A stretch of 64,000 nucleotides of DNA from Neoechinorhynchus agilis (lineage: Eukaryota; Acanthocephala), in contig CM121341.1 of the NCBI GenBank assembly GCA_051530055.1, forward strand, positions 19,158,001 through 19,222,000, given 5' to 3'. The notes beneath the pieces were generated by a model. That model did no database searches, was not told the origin of the DNA, and saw only the letters and a program-made list of their open reading frames with translations. Each line of letters opens with the position of its first letter. Position 1 is the first letter of the stretch. Position numbers and translations under genes: made by a program. Below, in pieces: positions 13,493 through 24,006 of the stretch.

Positions 13493-14057
13493 TTATGAAA
13501 TTTTAATCGGTGTTCCGGTCGCAATTGGCTTAAAATTTTGTTGAAGTTTGTCATAAGACTGAAGAACGATATAATCCTCAATGGCGTCAACTATGAACTC
13601 TTCACCGATCTCAAAAATTGATTTTGTGCTTTCTTGCGACGTTATAAATTTTACAATATCTCTTGGAAACACATTGATGCCTTTTTCTACTCGTTTTTCG
13701 ATTTTCTTCACTATCGTTCTGTAACGAACTTCAAAACTTCTTTTTAGTTCAAAAAATCTTTTTTAGAATTTCTTCGATAGCAAAGATTGTCCGGATGAAC
13801 ATAATCATTGTATGATTCGTAACAAGCATAGTCATTATTCTCATAGAACTCAATTAAACCTTTTGTTATATATGCTCGAAATTCCTTTATGCAGCATGTC
13901 TACGATCGTGAAACCCAATATCGATAGTAGACATATTGACAATTTACAATATATCCTTCAGCAATCCGCAGTGCGTCAAGTGGTCTAAATCTTCCACTAT
14001 AGCACGCAACAATAATAACTAGATTTCGAATGCATCCGATTGATTCCATTATTCTAA
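13493..14057 (-). pseudogene. possible small secreted-protein gene, fragmented frames
   Basis: Reading from about 14051 on the minus strand, an ATG opens with a hydrophobic leader-like start (MESIGCIRNLVIIVACYSG). It runs about 50 codons to a TAG, then continues in the same frame for about 50 more codons (EFRAYITKGLIEFYENNDYA). After a frame change it goes on to a 72-codon frame at 13493-13711 (DIVKFITSQESTKSIFEIGE). Together they look like one fast-evolving gene, with either a missed intron or disabling changes. No family is recognised. A further frame at 12987-13208 (-) may or may not belong. Confidence 0.3.
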
Positions 14058-14420
14058 GACTGAATGACAAAAATTACGAAAAAATACAATCCTTTGAAAG
14101 GTTCATTTCTGTAAGATCAATGCTAAACAAGGAAATGTGCACTTTGGAATTACATGGCCCGTTTGCTTTTGAATAATATTTATATTTTTACAATTAATAA
14201 AACTTTGATATAAGGTCCAATTACTTACAAAATATTTATACGCTACAAAAATACATAATGTTCACCTCACATTTGATCAAAAGAGTTAAAATGTTCAATT
14301 AAAAATTATACGGCAAAGTTTTTTTGCAAGTGAAAATTAAATTTCGGCATTTTCTCTAATATATAAATTCGAGCTTATGACCATTGATACTTGTCTGAAT
14401 TTAAGGCCATCCATGATCAT
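14058..14420. other. AT-rich spacer
   Basis: No gene or repeat noticed. Confidence 0.35.
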
Positions 14421-14645
14421 CTATTTTAAAAGATGAAGAAGCATTTCCGCATTAAAGTTCTCCGCCATCATCGGCTTACGGAAATCGGTTTGAAATACAT
14501 CATTTAAATAGAAAGACATTCTGGGCGCTGGACCCATTCCATTTAGATCAAAAATGTTATTAATCATTGCTCGTATGACCCATCCGAATGCATATCTTCT
14601 TTCGAGCACAGGCTGAATTGTCATCATATTCACAGTCGATAACAC
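14421..14645 (-). CDS. unrecognised open reading frame, 74 aa
   Basis: This 74-codon frame has a composition like real protein (IFDLNGMGPAPRMSFYLND), unlike the AT-rich flanks, and ends in a plain stop. It starts at an ATG but could equally be a last exon. No domain is recognised. It may belong with the frame at 15018-15311 on the same strand, but no convincing intron links them. Confidence 0.25.
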   Translation of the reverse strand: MLSTVNMMTIQPVLERRYAFGWVIRAMINNIFDLNGMGPAPRMSFYLNDVFQTDFRKPMMAENFNAEMLLHLLK

Positions 14646-15017
14646 GTTTTATTGTTGATCAAAATAGAGGAACAATGTACCTCTGGGTCCTCGAAAAACA
14701 CTCAAACTCGAGAACACTTGAGTTCTGATAGATCAAATGAATGTGGTTTTTTTTGGAGTGGATGACGGTTGCGGTTGGATAGGAAAGTGGGTGGTTATTG
14801 TTTGCAGGAGCGCTTGTAAGGTTAATCTTTCCTCATGTTCATTTATAGTTTGATATTCGAGAAGATTGTTCAGCAAGGAAGAAGGGGGCGTAGGTATAAG
14901 GAGATGCGAGGTATAGGAGGGTGAAACGAATTTGGATTACGAGTTTTGTGCTCGTGTGAAAAGGGGGGATATGTGGTAGAAATTGTGGTTCAAGGGTTGA
15001 TAGGCGTTTTGATTGTT

Positions 15018-15311
15018 TTATGAAAGTTTTATACAGGCATTTGTTGATCGGAGGGTGAAATCAACTGTGCAAATTCTATGCAAGGAATTCTCGGTATTTT
15101 CTTTTGCATGCAGCACAAATCGCGCAATACAGATTCCACTTGATCCGACCAATGCAACAAAATTCTTTTTGTTCGCTTGCCTAGAAGTGAGTTGTCTAAT
15201 GATCATCTTTTTAAATTTAGCAAAATCGTCTTCCCGTCCAACAATGGGAAACGCAGATGAAACTTTTCTAATTGAAAAATCGATCGACTTTTGAGCATTC
15301 ATCGCCTTCAT
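15018..15311 (-). pseudogene. possible P-loop NTPase fragment
   Basis: The 97-codon frame contains VGREDDFAKFKKMI followed by FVALVGSSGICIARFVLHA. The layout (a GRE box, then beta strand and G-x-x-G loop) resembles STAND/AAA-type NTPases. However, the loop that should read GxxGxGK[ST] reads GSSGICIA, so the key Lys and Thr/Ser are absent. It looks like a gene fragment whose ATPase would not work. The match is short and the family uncertain. Confidence 0.3.
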
Positions 15312-15384
15312 GAATTACCTTAGTATTTTTTCACCGAATTTTTTATTATTTTTACTCAATAAGCTTTACAATAATAAAGTGCAA

Positions 15385-16258
15385 AACGTGCAATCACCAC
15401 CGTCCGCAAAATTGGAGCTTCTCTCCTTCCCCGGCTGTCGCTATCACGCTAGCAGCATTGCCTCATTGTACTGCGTGCGAGATATTTTGTCGAAGGAATA
15501 CACCTGCTCATGCGTCGCCGGTCGTTTCTCCCAATTTCTTCGAGAGATCCTGGAGCAGAGTGCCGAGTTGCCAAGCGCACCTCGCGAAATATTTCGAATA
15601 AATAAAATATGTAATGACCGGGAATATTCTCACCGAAAGTGTAATTTTATTATCCCGAAGGACTTTCTATCGATGATAACTGAATATATTTGCGTATTTT
15701 CCTCCCTTCCGCTGCACTGGCGGCACCACCGGCGATTTCGAGGGAGTAGCGAATGTTGCTGGCTGCGAGGGTGTCCACAAACGTGGCGTCCCAGAGAAGG
15801 CATTTGCCCTCCCGCCACGGGAAGACCGAAATTCCATCGGGTCTACGGCCGTCTAGTCGACAAAGGTGGGCGGGTTCCAGGATGTTCGGGAAGATCGCCG
15901 TTCTCAACGCCCGAGAAATTGCGTTATTGATTTCAGAATGGCGTGAGAACCTTCCTCCTGACCTTCTGCAGACGAGACCGTGTCGCCCGAAAGCATCAAC
16001 CAAAGACCCACATCGACAGCGATGGGGCGTGCATATCGATAGACCAAATCTTAAGGATACTGAGATCCTCGTTACCTCATCAGTAAGAAGAGTTCCCACT
16101 GATGCCAGAGGAACAGCCTCCAACCACGCCCCAGATTCTCGTGTTGAAACTGCCAACAGTCTAGCTCGGACGACCCCATAGCGAGAACCGGAAAGTAGAG
16201 AGCTGTGAGCTCTCGCGACAAGAGTTCCGTCCCAGATCGACTGTCTGAGGCCATTCTT
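15385..16258 (-). mobile_element. 5'-truncated copy of the endonuclease LINE
   Basis: The frame at 15650-16267 is about 97% identical in protein to the C-terminal part of the LINE at 55009-55617: the CRCG..H...C finger and the restriction-like endonuclease segment RRPDGISVFPW...LLWDAT. Similarity begins abruptly at GAATGGCCTCAGAC (about 16258), so everything 5' of that is missing. Downstream, at 15575-15690, is half of the foldback insertion also seen at 55.6 kb. It joins directly to the LINE C-terminal/3' region (15385-15570), including the tail GACAGCCGGGGAAGG and CTTTATTATTGTAAA. Part of the C-terminal coding region is deleted. It is not functional. Confidence 0.85.
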
Positions 16259-16750
16259 CGATGCCATTAGGGTCCTTTAAAACCTTTTCAGGGAGTATTT
16301 CAAATTATCATTCGCGACTTATGGAAAGTCAATTATCACATGAGACATTATTTGTCTACGCGACCATTAATCTCGCATCGAGGTTCACTTCTCGTCCAAT
16401 CACAGTATACTTTCAACGTTCGTGATTGCCGACAATTCCACAAAAGCTAACACCAAATTAGAATAGCTTCGAATTCTTTTGAACTAAGCATCTTATGAGC
16501 AACGAATTTTAAACAACGTTCCTCCTGATTAAGCGCTGTGATCTTCAATCAAAGTAAAAATAGTCGATACAGCCAACTGTAGCGAATACAATCGACATAA
16601 CCTGAGATATTCTCAATTTCATATTTAGTTCGGTTCCAACCATTGTGAACCGATTGCAGTGAAACCCAAGTCTTTGAGTTTTGCGCTTATTGTTTGAAAG
16701 AAGTGTATTACTTTAGCCAACAGAGCGACCTTTGCAATATTTCGAAAAAA
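16259..16750. other. spacer upstream of EMG1
   Basis: AT-rich. It probably holds the EMG1 promoter and 5' UTR; no specific element is recognised. Confidence 0.35.
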
Positions 16751-17768
16751 ATGAAGAGATCTGATGACGTCGAACAGGTGCCACTTCCGGCGAAGATTCG
16801 AAATCTTCATCCGGCTAACGCTCATGTAACAGTAATTTTGGAAAAGGCAGCGCTGGAAATCATCAAAACAGCCAAGCAGCGATATTGCCTACTCAATTGC
16901 GACCAACACGTATCTGAGCTCAAGAAACACAATAGAAAGATTACTCAATGCCGGCCAGACATTGCACACCAATCGCTGATGATGTTATTGGACAGTCCTT
17001 TAAATAGAGCAGGTCGATTACGTCTATTCATTAGAACTGACCGAAATGTGTCAATTAGAATCGATCCTCAGTGTCGTATTCCACGGACATTCATGAGGTT
17101 TAGCGCTCTAAGCTCTAAGACGAAGAGAGGGGGCATTTGCCATGGTAGCTTTCTGGGCTTAAAACTTTAAATGCATACTCTATTTTAAATCATGCTACAA
17201 TTTATAGCGCGAAAAGCGACTGATTACCATTTATTTTTTCTAGTTCTCATTTTTATTCACTACGATTACTCGGAAAAATGTACTTTGAGCAAAGTACTCT
17301 TGAATTTTGATTGCTTCCTCGCATCACCCTTGATTTTCTTTTAAAGTGACAAAAATCCCTTGCTGTATTACTCTTCGTTTTTCGTTAATGGCTCAACTTC
17401 TATGCAAATTCAACGTCCGATCAGAGGACGGAGATGGGCGTAAGCTCCTTGAACTTATTAAGAATCCTTTGACCGATCATCTTCCTAAAGAAACCAAATA
17501 CGTTCTTACTTCCGTTCAAGCTCCAAAAATATACAGTCCGGAGGAATTGGCAGACGCTTTGCTAAGTGAAGGAAGACATATCGCCATTGTTGTGGGAGCT
17601 TTCGCCCGAGGGTCACTTCTGGGTTTAACGGACAAATATTTGGACATGTGTTCACAAACAGAAGATAAATCGCCCATGGTTGCGTCCATCAGCAAATATC
17701 CGCTGTCAGCTGCGATAACTTGCACAAAGTTGTGCTCTGCGTTTGAGAAAGCTTTTGGGATTTTATGA
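16751..17768 (+). CDS. emg1: EMG1/NEP1 rRNA pseudouridine N1-methyltransferase, at least 2 exons
   Basis: The first exon from ATG 16751 encodes VILEKAALEIIKTAKQRY, then PDIAHQSLMMLLDSPLNRAG, IRTDRNVSI and RIPRTFMRFSAL, all hallmarks of Nep1. The second exon (from about 17347 to the stop at 17766-17768) encodes MAQLLCKF, LIKNPLTDHLP, VVGAFARGS (SPOUT knot, SAM site) and ISKYPLSAAITCTKLCSAFE. Nep1 methylates a hypermodified pseudouridine of 18S rRNA and is needed for small-subunit assembly. The junction is not settled. The canonical pair (donor at 17141, acceptor AG at 17345-17346) keeps frame but adds about 22 residues between RFSAL and MAQLL, and the exon 2 side repeats RFSL just before MAQLL. 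Identity of the gene is secure. Confidence 0.9.
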
Positions 17769-17879
17769 TCCGGATAATTATAAACAAAATTGTTTTCATT
17801 TTTTGAAGTCTGAGCAGCCGGTAACTTTTATTCAATATCTTTGTGTGGCTTCACAGTTGATAATTTTTTCTTGGCACAC

Positions 17880-18085
17880 AGCCCACCGATCTGGTTCAGG
17901 GAAGCGCATAAAATCCTCAACACTCCGGATTCTTAGCTACTTCCCGGGGAGGCGGGACTCATCAGTAAGTTTCCTCCTCCCATCATGGGTATTTCGTCCC
18001 CCTTTGTGATCTCTCATAGAATTGAGTAAGAGTCGCTTGCTAAGATCAAAGGCCGAATACGCGCACCAATTGAACCACGTAGAAT
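17880..18085 (-). repeat. dispersed tRNA-derived SINE-like relative of the 393-bp satellite
   Basis: On the minus strand this segment shares GGGGGACGAAATACC, GATGGGAGGAGGAAACTTA, a GGGAAGTAGCTAAGAATCCGG block and ATGCG..CCCTGAACC with the satellite unit, in the same order over about 130 bp. Upstream it has a good Pol III A box (TGGTTCAATTGGT). It looks like a single interspersed copy of a tRNA-derived family to which the satellite monomer is related. It lies in the 3' flank of EMG1. Confidence 0.6.
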
Positions 18086-18194
18086 AAAATGTTGACATTA
18101 AAATGATCGTGTAACCTAGTGGCTTTTCAAGTTCTGCTCGCATAGCTATTTTGCTTTTTTTAATTAAAAAAACAACTTTTTTCATTTACACACA

Positions 18195-18445
18195 CAACAA
18201 CAAAACGTTTCAACAATCATCACCGTACACCACGAAGAAGAGGCATCGCTCTCCCCTCAGTGGTCGCGACCACACTCGCTGCGCTTCCTCTTTGGATCGC
18301 AAGACCAATGTTTTTGCGTAGGAAGGCACCGGCCCTTGTATTTCCTGTCTTGGCCTGGAGTCTACACGATAACTCCTTCGTAAATCTAAGTGCCGAGCTA
18401 CCGAGCGCACCAAGAATTTCCACTCCAAAGGGTACAAAAACATGA
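18195..18445 (-). mobile_element. LINE C-terminal fragment (related family)
   Basis: The minus strand reads VPFGVEILGALGSSALRF, then TGNTRAGAFLRKNIGLAIQ and RGSAASVVATTEGR. This parallels the extreme C-terminus found downstream of the main LINE at 55850-56085 (FVPFGVETYRALGSSALSL, AGVFLRQNISLAVQ, GNAASVMATVE). Only about 75 codons are present, with no foldback insertion, and sequence divergence is high. It is an old, strongly 5'-truncated copy. Confidence 0.65.
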
Positions 18446-18542
18446 GACCTACTTAATTCTGTCGCTTAGTTTCCGCTTCCAATTTTCAATGTTCGCTCTC
18501 TCTAAAAAATAGGTGTTAATGTCTATTTTTAAATCTTTATTT

Positions 18543-18962
18543 CTATACACCGTTTTCTTCATTAACGGAATAGAGAACTGTGCTCACAAATGCTCGGCAA
18601 GTGATCATTTGCTGATTGCAATTGATCGCTTTACAAAAGCACACGAGTTCATTGTTTGCTTCACATTCAAATGCTCCAATGTTACCTCGGCAGTACGGCT
18701 GCATTGTTGAATACCGTCTTTGCGAGATAACGTCACTATTGAACACCCTTGTGACGTTCATCTCGCTTTAGAGAATGCATTGATCATTTAAAAAGAAATT
18801 CGGCAAACAGTGACGTCCGGTGATGTTGCTGATGGCACAAACCGCGCAAGGTCCATAGGGTTCAGAGTATCCTTGAATACACGAAACGAGAGAAGATCGG
18901 CACTCCGGGAGAAGCAATTGAAATAATATGATCAAAAACCTATAAATCCAAAATCGCATCAT
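18543..18962 (-). pseudogene. small secreted Cys-rich protein gene with one in-frame stop
   Basis: From ATG 18962 the frame opens with a signal peptide (MRFWIYRFLIILFQLLLPEC) and continues with CIQGYSEPYGPCAVCAISN. After 64 codons it meets TAA (18768-18770), and the same frame goes on to 18543 with PYCRGNIGAFECEANNEL and VCFCKAINCNQQMITC. The even cysteine spacing on both sides says it was one protein of about 140 residues. Either it carries a nonsense change, or an unrecognised intron removes the stop; no good GT..AG pair was found. No known domain is recognised; small secreted Cys-rich proteins are common in nematodes. Confidence 0.45.
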
Positions 18963-19343
18963 CTTAAAAACTAGTAGTCTATAACGACTGGAAATTTAAA
19001 GACATTCGTATGGAAATTTATCTGCAAATTATGTGATACTGCTTTTTTACATCTCATCCGGTTAAAAAAACCCACAATGTTCTTTACGAATTCACGCTTA
19101 AAAGGAAATTTATGGCTGAAAGAGAAATAGTTGTAAAAAATAGAATATTTAATATTGTTGCCGCCAAAATACGTCAATTCGAAACTAAGCAAAACCCTAA
19201 TTCAAGTGTGCCATGTGAAAATGGGTTAGAATTGTTCAATTTTCCCATTTGTTTTATAAAAACCACAATGTACATCGCGTTTTCGCTCCTTTGAACACGG
19301 AAACAATAACGCTACAAAGCAGTGCTTGAAAGGAACAACTTTT

Positions 19344-19369
19344 TTTGTTGTTGTTGTTGTTGTTGTTGA
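19344..19369 (+). repeat. (GTT)n microsatellite
   Basis: Eight uninterrupted GTT triplets after a T run. Confidence 0.95.
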
Positions 19370-19725
19370 TCTGTCATCATTCCATCGGATGCTTTAGCAT
19401 TCATCCTGTCATCTAGTCAAACTTTATGGGAAAAAACAAGAACAATCATGTTTCGTTCAAGTAAAAACGAAGACATTTTGTTATTTTTACGAAAGAAAGA
19501 TTTGGCATACTTTTTGCATTGAATAAACGCAGGACTTAGTTGGCATCGACTAGTTTAAGCATTCGAAAATTCGCTTATTCTATGAATTGTTGTGTGCTTG
19601 TTTTTTCCGTATGTATTGATTTAAAGCGAATTAAAAATTAAAGGGAAAACTAGTTGCCACTTCCCCCTCCCGATCAATTCACATACATTCTATTTCAAAC
19701 TTTTTTTCTGGATATTAAAACAAGT

Positions 19726-20187
19726 TCAACACTTTGAACACGTTTTAGCGCAAGTATTGGCGACTGTAGGACTGCTACAGTATTCGACGAATTTGTTACA
19801 GTTTACAGCCATGTCTCGGCACCTCTTAATATTCGTTTTTTTTGAGCTGGAGATAATGGCCGGTGTTGAGGATGTCTTTTTTCTCCTCCCCGGACTTATG
19901 ATATTTCTGATGATCTGATTGCATCCACTGATACATCCAATCAGATGGGAATTAATAAAATGATAAAGGTCGGAGACTGTGCCGTTATTTGGGAAAGAAT
20001 CGATATCGCTTGAACGAGTCGTCTTTATTGTCGAATTTAAAGTTGAAAATGGAGCAAGTGGCTTCATCATGTTCGAGGTTAATGCCAGTGCAAAAAAGGT
20101 CGCGGTGTACGGCAAATGGCTCATAACAAGGGAGCGTCTTAGGCAGAAAAGCGGAATCATTCCTATATATATATGTCTGCTTTGCAC
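19726..20187 (-). CDS. ShKT-domain protein (probable last exon or short gene)
   Basis: The frame ends in a complete ShK-type domain of about 33 residues: CRDMAVNCNKFVEYC followed by CAKTCSKC directly before the stop, giving the six-cysteine pattern. Such domains cap many secreted nematode enzymes and peptides. Upstream residues (SHLPYTATFFALALTS) could be a signal peptide, but the N-terminal third is unconvincing, and the true start may be an upstream exon or the internal ATG near 20124. Whole-protein function is unknown. It runs head to head with FUT8. Confidence 0.6.
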   Translation of the reverse strand: MQSRHIYIGMIPLFCLRRSLVMSHLPYTATFFALALTSNMMKPLAPFSTLNSTIKTTRSSDIDSFPNNGTVSDLYHFINSHLIGCISGCNQIIRNIISPGRRKKTSSTPAIISSSKKTNIKRCRDMAVNCNKFVEYCSSPTVANTCAKTCSKC

Positions 20188-20626
20188 AATGGGTATTGTG
20201 TTCAGAAATTGAAGGACCTACTATAATACTGTCTCAAAAAAGGCAGCGATGTTTGCTTTGGCGGAGTGGCTTGTGAGTTTATTCAATGATGGCGTTTTTC
20301 CATTCGATTTGGGTCAGCTACTTCAACCGTCCTTCATTGATCAGCATTTTTACTCACGCACACGAGAGTTTACACAAACGCTGAGAACAAAATGTACGAC
20401 TTTAAATTCGCTAGCCTCCTCCTACTTACGAATCGCTTGTAAGCTTTTACGTCGTAAGTTTAGGCTGGAAAACATTAAGAGGAATGCAGTGACAAAGTTT
20501 GTATGCGCGAATCGCTACACTCACCTTAAATACGTTTCATTGCGCCTCTATTGCCCGTTCTTTGGCTTTTTAAATATTCGAAGAAATACCGCTTTTTCCC
20601 TTCCCGCCAAGTCCTCAGCCTTTTGG
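20188..20626. other. 5' region of FUT8
   Basis: The FUT8 reading frame stays open back to an ATG at 20249, but the 126 extra residues precede the membrane anchor and look non-conserved. I therefore treat this stretch as 5' UTR/promoter. Confidence 0.4.
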
Positions 20627-22856
20627 ATGATTAATTCGAAACGGTGTTGCCGATCTCCGTTCCGCGTGACATTTCGTCAAACGGTATTATTTGTTATTTG
20701 TGGATACATTGCAATAGTTGTGTACTGCTTACTGGCATTTCCAAAAAAGGGCAATGGCCCAAGTATTTCTGAGATCGAAAGCCCTTTTCTTAATCGAATA
20801 CAGGAGTTGGAAAGTGAGTTAAGAGATGCACGACGTGAACGCGCTCACTCACTTCCATCGCCAATTGACCCCACGATCGGTGAATGGAGTCGCCGTGTCG
20901 ACTTTTATACCAGCGAAGTCATTTATTATCTCCAGAATCAACAAAAAACAGGCGATGAAGTCTTTCGAAAAGCATTGCCCCATCGACTTCTGAGCTTGAA
21001 TAATCGTTGACTCCTGGAGTTCTGCGTCTATAACGGAGTATCGATTAATGAAGGCAGCTCAGCGGAATCTTCACTCACGATTGTATTCGTCCGCATATTC
21101 TTCTACTTTATTAAACATTTCGAGTCAGATTATAAATAGAATACATCATCTACAGTATCAACCCGATCCATGTCCAAGAACCATTCAGTGTGACCTCAAT
21201 AAAGGATGCGGATTTGCCTGTCAAATTCACCACCTTGGCCACTGTTTTCTTATCGCGTTCGCAACGAAAAGGTACTTTCTTCTCAAATCTTCTGGTTGGC
21301 AATATGACTCGATCGGGTTCGAACACGTATTTGAACCACTTGGGAAAATCTTGACCTGTACCGCGAAGGGAGTGCCATATGATGGAACAATGAAAGCGGA
21401 TCACATCAATGTTCCCATAATTGATTTTATAAACCCACGGACTGAATTCTTGCCAATGGCAGTGCCCAAAACTGGCGATTATGATGCTGACAATCTGATT
21501 AGACTTCACGGAAACCCGTTTGCGTACTTAATGGGGCATCTTTTGTCCTTTGCTTTAAGACCTAGTGACAGACTGAAGGAACTTATTGATAAGAGAAGGC
21601 AAACAGTGAAGAATATTGCTCGTGGAGATCCGGTTGTGGGGGTTCATGTCCGGCGATCTGACAAGATCCACGCTGAGGCCTCGTTCCACCCATTACATGC
21701 AAATAGATCCATACATGGGAACCGGATGGGAAAATTGCTGAAATTCAACGAACCACAAGCCAGCTCATTAAAATAGAATGGCTTTCAATTCTTGTTTTAT
21801 CGAAATTTAGACAGTAGTGCAGCTGCACGTTAGTAGCTAAGGAAAAGTCTTAAAAGGACGATGAATATGCAAAAGGTTTCTCAATAAGTCGTTTATTTAT
21901 TCGTCCAAAAAGTACTGTATTTCCAATTTATGTTCTTGTTAGTATTGATTTCTTCGATGATTCCACAGTTTAACTCTTTATCTCTGAAATTTATCTTAAT
22001 AGTGTTTTAGGTGATAAAATTCCAAGCATGCCGGATTTTTGAAACATTTACTCAATTTTTCTAGGCACCAAGTGTTCAAAAACGAACCCACGTTTAGAGT
22101 CTACCTAAATGATACTCCTTGACCAACAACGTTGATTGCTGAGGCCAGAATGTCCATTTTTGTGAATTCTACTAGCGCATACGTCCACGTGGTCTATTTC
22201 TTAGGTTTTGGTCTTTAGCCAAGGCTTGCCCTACCAATGGATCCTTTTGAATCGAAGAGTACATGCAACACGTTGATGAATTCTTTTCACTACATCAAGT
22301 GTTCATGGAACCGATTAAAAATTCAAAGCGGACTGTATATATTATGAGCGATGATCCTAAGGTCCTCGAGAATTCTAACGCGGATAGCTACAACTTTGTG
22401 TTCGATGTTGAAGCTGCCAAAACGGGTCAATCTCCGGAAATTCGGTATAATACAAAAGCGCTGGATGCTTTGGTGGTCGATATAACCATAATGGCCGAAT
22501 GCGACTATTTGGTATGCACATTTTCGTCACAGATCTGTCGCTTGATATATGAACTCATGCTGTTCAATCGCAGAGATGAAGATGCATCCTGGAGGTTCAC
22601 ATCACTTGACGATATCTACTACTATGGGGGTCAAAATCCCCATCATGTCAAAGCAAGATTTATTCACGAAGCAGTTACCGATTCGGAGATTGACATCGAA
22701 GTTGGTGATATGATTGGATTGGCTGGCAACCATTGGAACGGGTACTCGGTAGGAACCAACACACGAACGCAACTCGTGGGACTCTTTCCTTCTTACAAAT
22801 GCGATGAAATTGTGCGAATAGTGATAGCAAATCAAACTATTAGCGGTGTGTTGTGA
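20627..22856 (+). CDS. fut-8: Alpha-1,6-fucosyltransferase (FUT8), at least 3 coding blocks
   Basis: This type II Golgi enzyme transfers fucose from GDP-fucose to the core GlcNAc of N-glycans. Block 1 (20627-21005) has a short tail, the anchor QTVLFVICGYIAIVVYCLLAF and a coiled coil (RIQELESELRDARRERA). A 52-bp intron (21006-21057) follows. Block 2 (21058 to about 21690) holds NKGCGFACQIHHLGHCF, PRTEFLPMAVP and the GDP-fucose-binding VVGVHVRRSDK, and ends at FHP. Block 3 (about 22252-22856) resumes with IEEYMQHVDEFF, then CDYLVCTFSSQICRLIYEL, SLDDIYYYGGQNPHH and the C-terminal SH3 fold (GDMIGLAGNHWNGY). The start at 20627 places the anchor near the N-terminus, as in human FUT8. The block 2/3 junction lacks a normal splice donor (see findings). 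Confidence 0.93.
21697..22251. other. non-coding interruption in FUT8 without a normal donor
   Basis: About 560 bp separate FHP from IEEYM, which are adjacent in the family. No GT donor exists at the left boundary. TACATGCAA occurs at the left edge (21695-21703) and again just inside the right coding block (22260-22268). Confidence 0.6.
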
Positions 22857-23283
22857 TTATATCAAAAAAAAGGGATTCTGTACTTTAAATTTGAATGCTT
22901 TTTAACTTAAAAACATTCGAGCGACGTGTGAATGAACTCAAAGACTGAAATTCAGGCAACATTTCATTTTTCTGTTGAAGGACAGTCCTCCAAATCACTA
23001 ACCGTCATCATCAGTATTTCAACTCCCGTTTGTGACGAGAGCGCGATTACCGAACATTTCGAGTGAACTATCGTACACCTGAGATTCTGATAAGTATCGT
23101 CGTTGTGAGCAATCGGTTGTAAAGTTTTATAATTGTGGCCGGTCTTTCCTTTTTGTCGTATTTCGTAGTATCGTAGCGTCTACTGTTTTCAATCGATAAG
23201 TTAATGGGATAGAACCAAAGGGGAAATATTTTCAAAGACGCTCACACGAAACTTCCTTATTTGGTAGAAGCATACGATTTCGC
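22857..23283. other. intergenic, convergent 3' ends of FUT8 and Sen54-like gene
   Basis: No gene or repeat recognised. Confidence 0.4.
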
Positions 23284-23733
23284 TTATAAGTAGTTTCTTT
23301 TTAAAGGAATGGGAGCTTTTAAATTTCCCAAACAAGTCCAATCATAAACGTCTTCATTGGGCGAATCTACTGATCTTAAATGTAGACCACTTCGTAAAGC
23401 GTTGCTGTATACGATCGATCCGATGAATGCAGAATAGGAAGTTAGCAGGCGAGTGTAGATCTGAGACAGGGACAGCGGTCGAGATGAAGCCATAGACATT
23501 TTCAATTCCAGTTCACCTATTTCGACAAGTCGAATGGCTTCTTCGGCCCTTAGACGATGCCCTTTTCGTTTCCTTTGAAAACAACGCACGCAATTCGGCT
23601 GTATGTCCGGTTCAATTACTCCCAAGCTCGAATTGGAAAGATGAGCTTTTCTCGACTTTTTAACAAACGCAGAATGGACATCAGTAGTCAGATCATCTTC
23701 GTTACACGATCGGATATTTCGAAATCGCTTCAT
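23284..23733 (-). CDS. tRNA-splicing endonuclease subunit Sen54-like
   Basis: The diagnostic stretch is LRAEEAIRLVEIGELEL, then SRPLSLSQIYTRLLTSYSAF and a VYSNALRSGLHLRSV-like tail. It matches the Sen54 N-terminal pattern (EEA.hLvE.g.Lel ... PLS...Y..LL ... VY..L.r.G...R). Sen54 pairs with the Sen2 catalytic subunit in the endonuclease that removes introns from pre-tRNA. Upstream, the frame stays open past the 23733 ATG to a TAG, and an acceptor-like AG lies there. An ATG frame at 23812-24006 with a GTAAGT donor could be exon 1, so the N-terminus is unsettled. The protein is short for the family. The family match is by pattern only. Confidence 0.5.
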   Translation of the reverse strand: MKRFRNIRSCNEDDLTTDVHSAFVKKSRKAHLSNSSLGVIEPDIQPNCVRCFQRKRKGHRLRAEEAIRLVEIGELELKMSMASSRPLSLSQIYTRLLTSYSAFIGSIVYSNALRSGLHLRSVDSPNEDVYDWTCLGNLKAPIPLKRNYL

Positions 23734-24006
23734 GAGGGAGATAAACGGATCTTCAATAAGGTTTCGGAAAACACGCTATGGAAATTTAAATATTTCTACC
23801 AACAGCACTTTTTATACCAAATCAGATTCGACCAATTCCTTTTGAGACTGGTTGCAAAAGACGACAATGAACCGATTCTGGTGACAACCCGACCACCAAG
23901 TGTTGCAGGTTTTTTCCGTTTTCGGATAAAACCTTTTTAACTTACTCTTTTTCAAAAAGAATTTCAAACTTCGATTTCGGCACTGCAGAGTTATGTCAAA
24001 CTCCAA

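Noticed and set aside
15753-16181. Plus-strand ORF of 142 codons antisense to the LINE copy, and the matching frame antisense at 55059-55514
   Set aside because: Shadow frames of the LINE endonuclease region; the sense frame carries the recognisable motifs.
17930-17990. Minus-strand CTGATGAGTCCCGCC...GGGAAGTAGC near 17.94 kb and TTGACGATTCCC...GGAAGTTAT in the satellite as hammerhead ribozymes
   Set aside because: CTGATGA plus a stem is present in the first, but the GAAA core after the stem is missing (GTAG/GTTA), and no matching stem I or cleavage triplet could be drawn.
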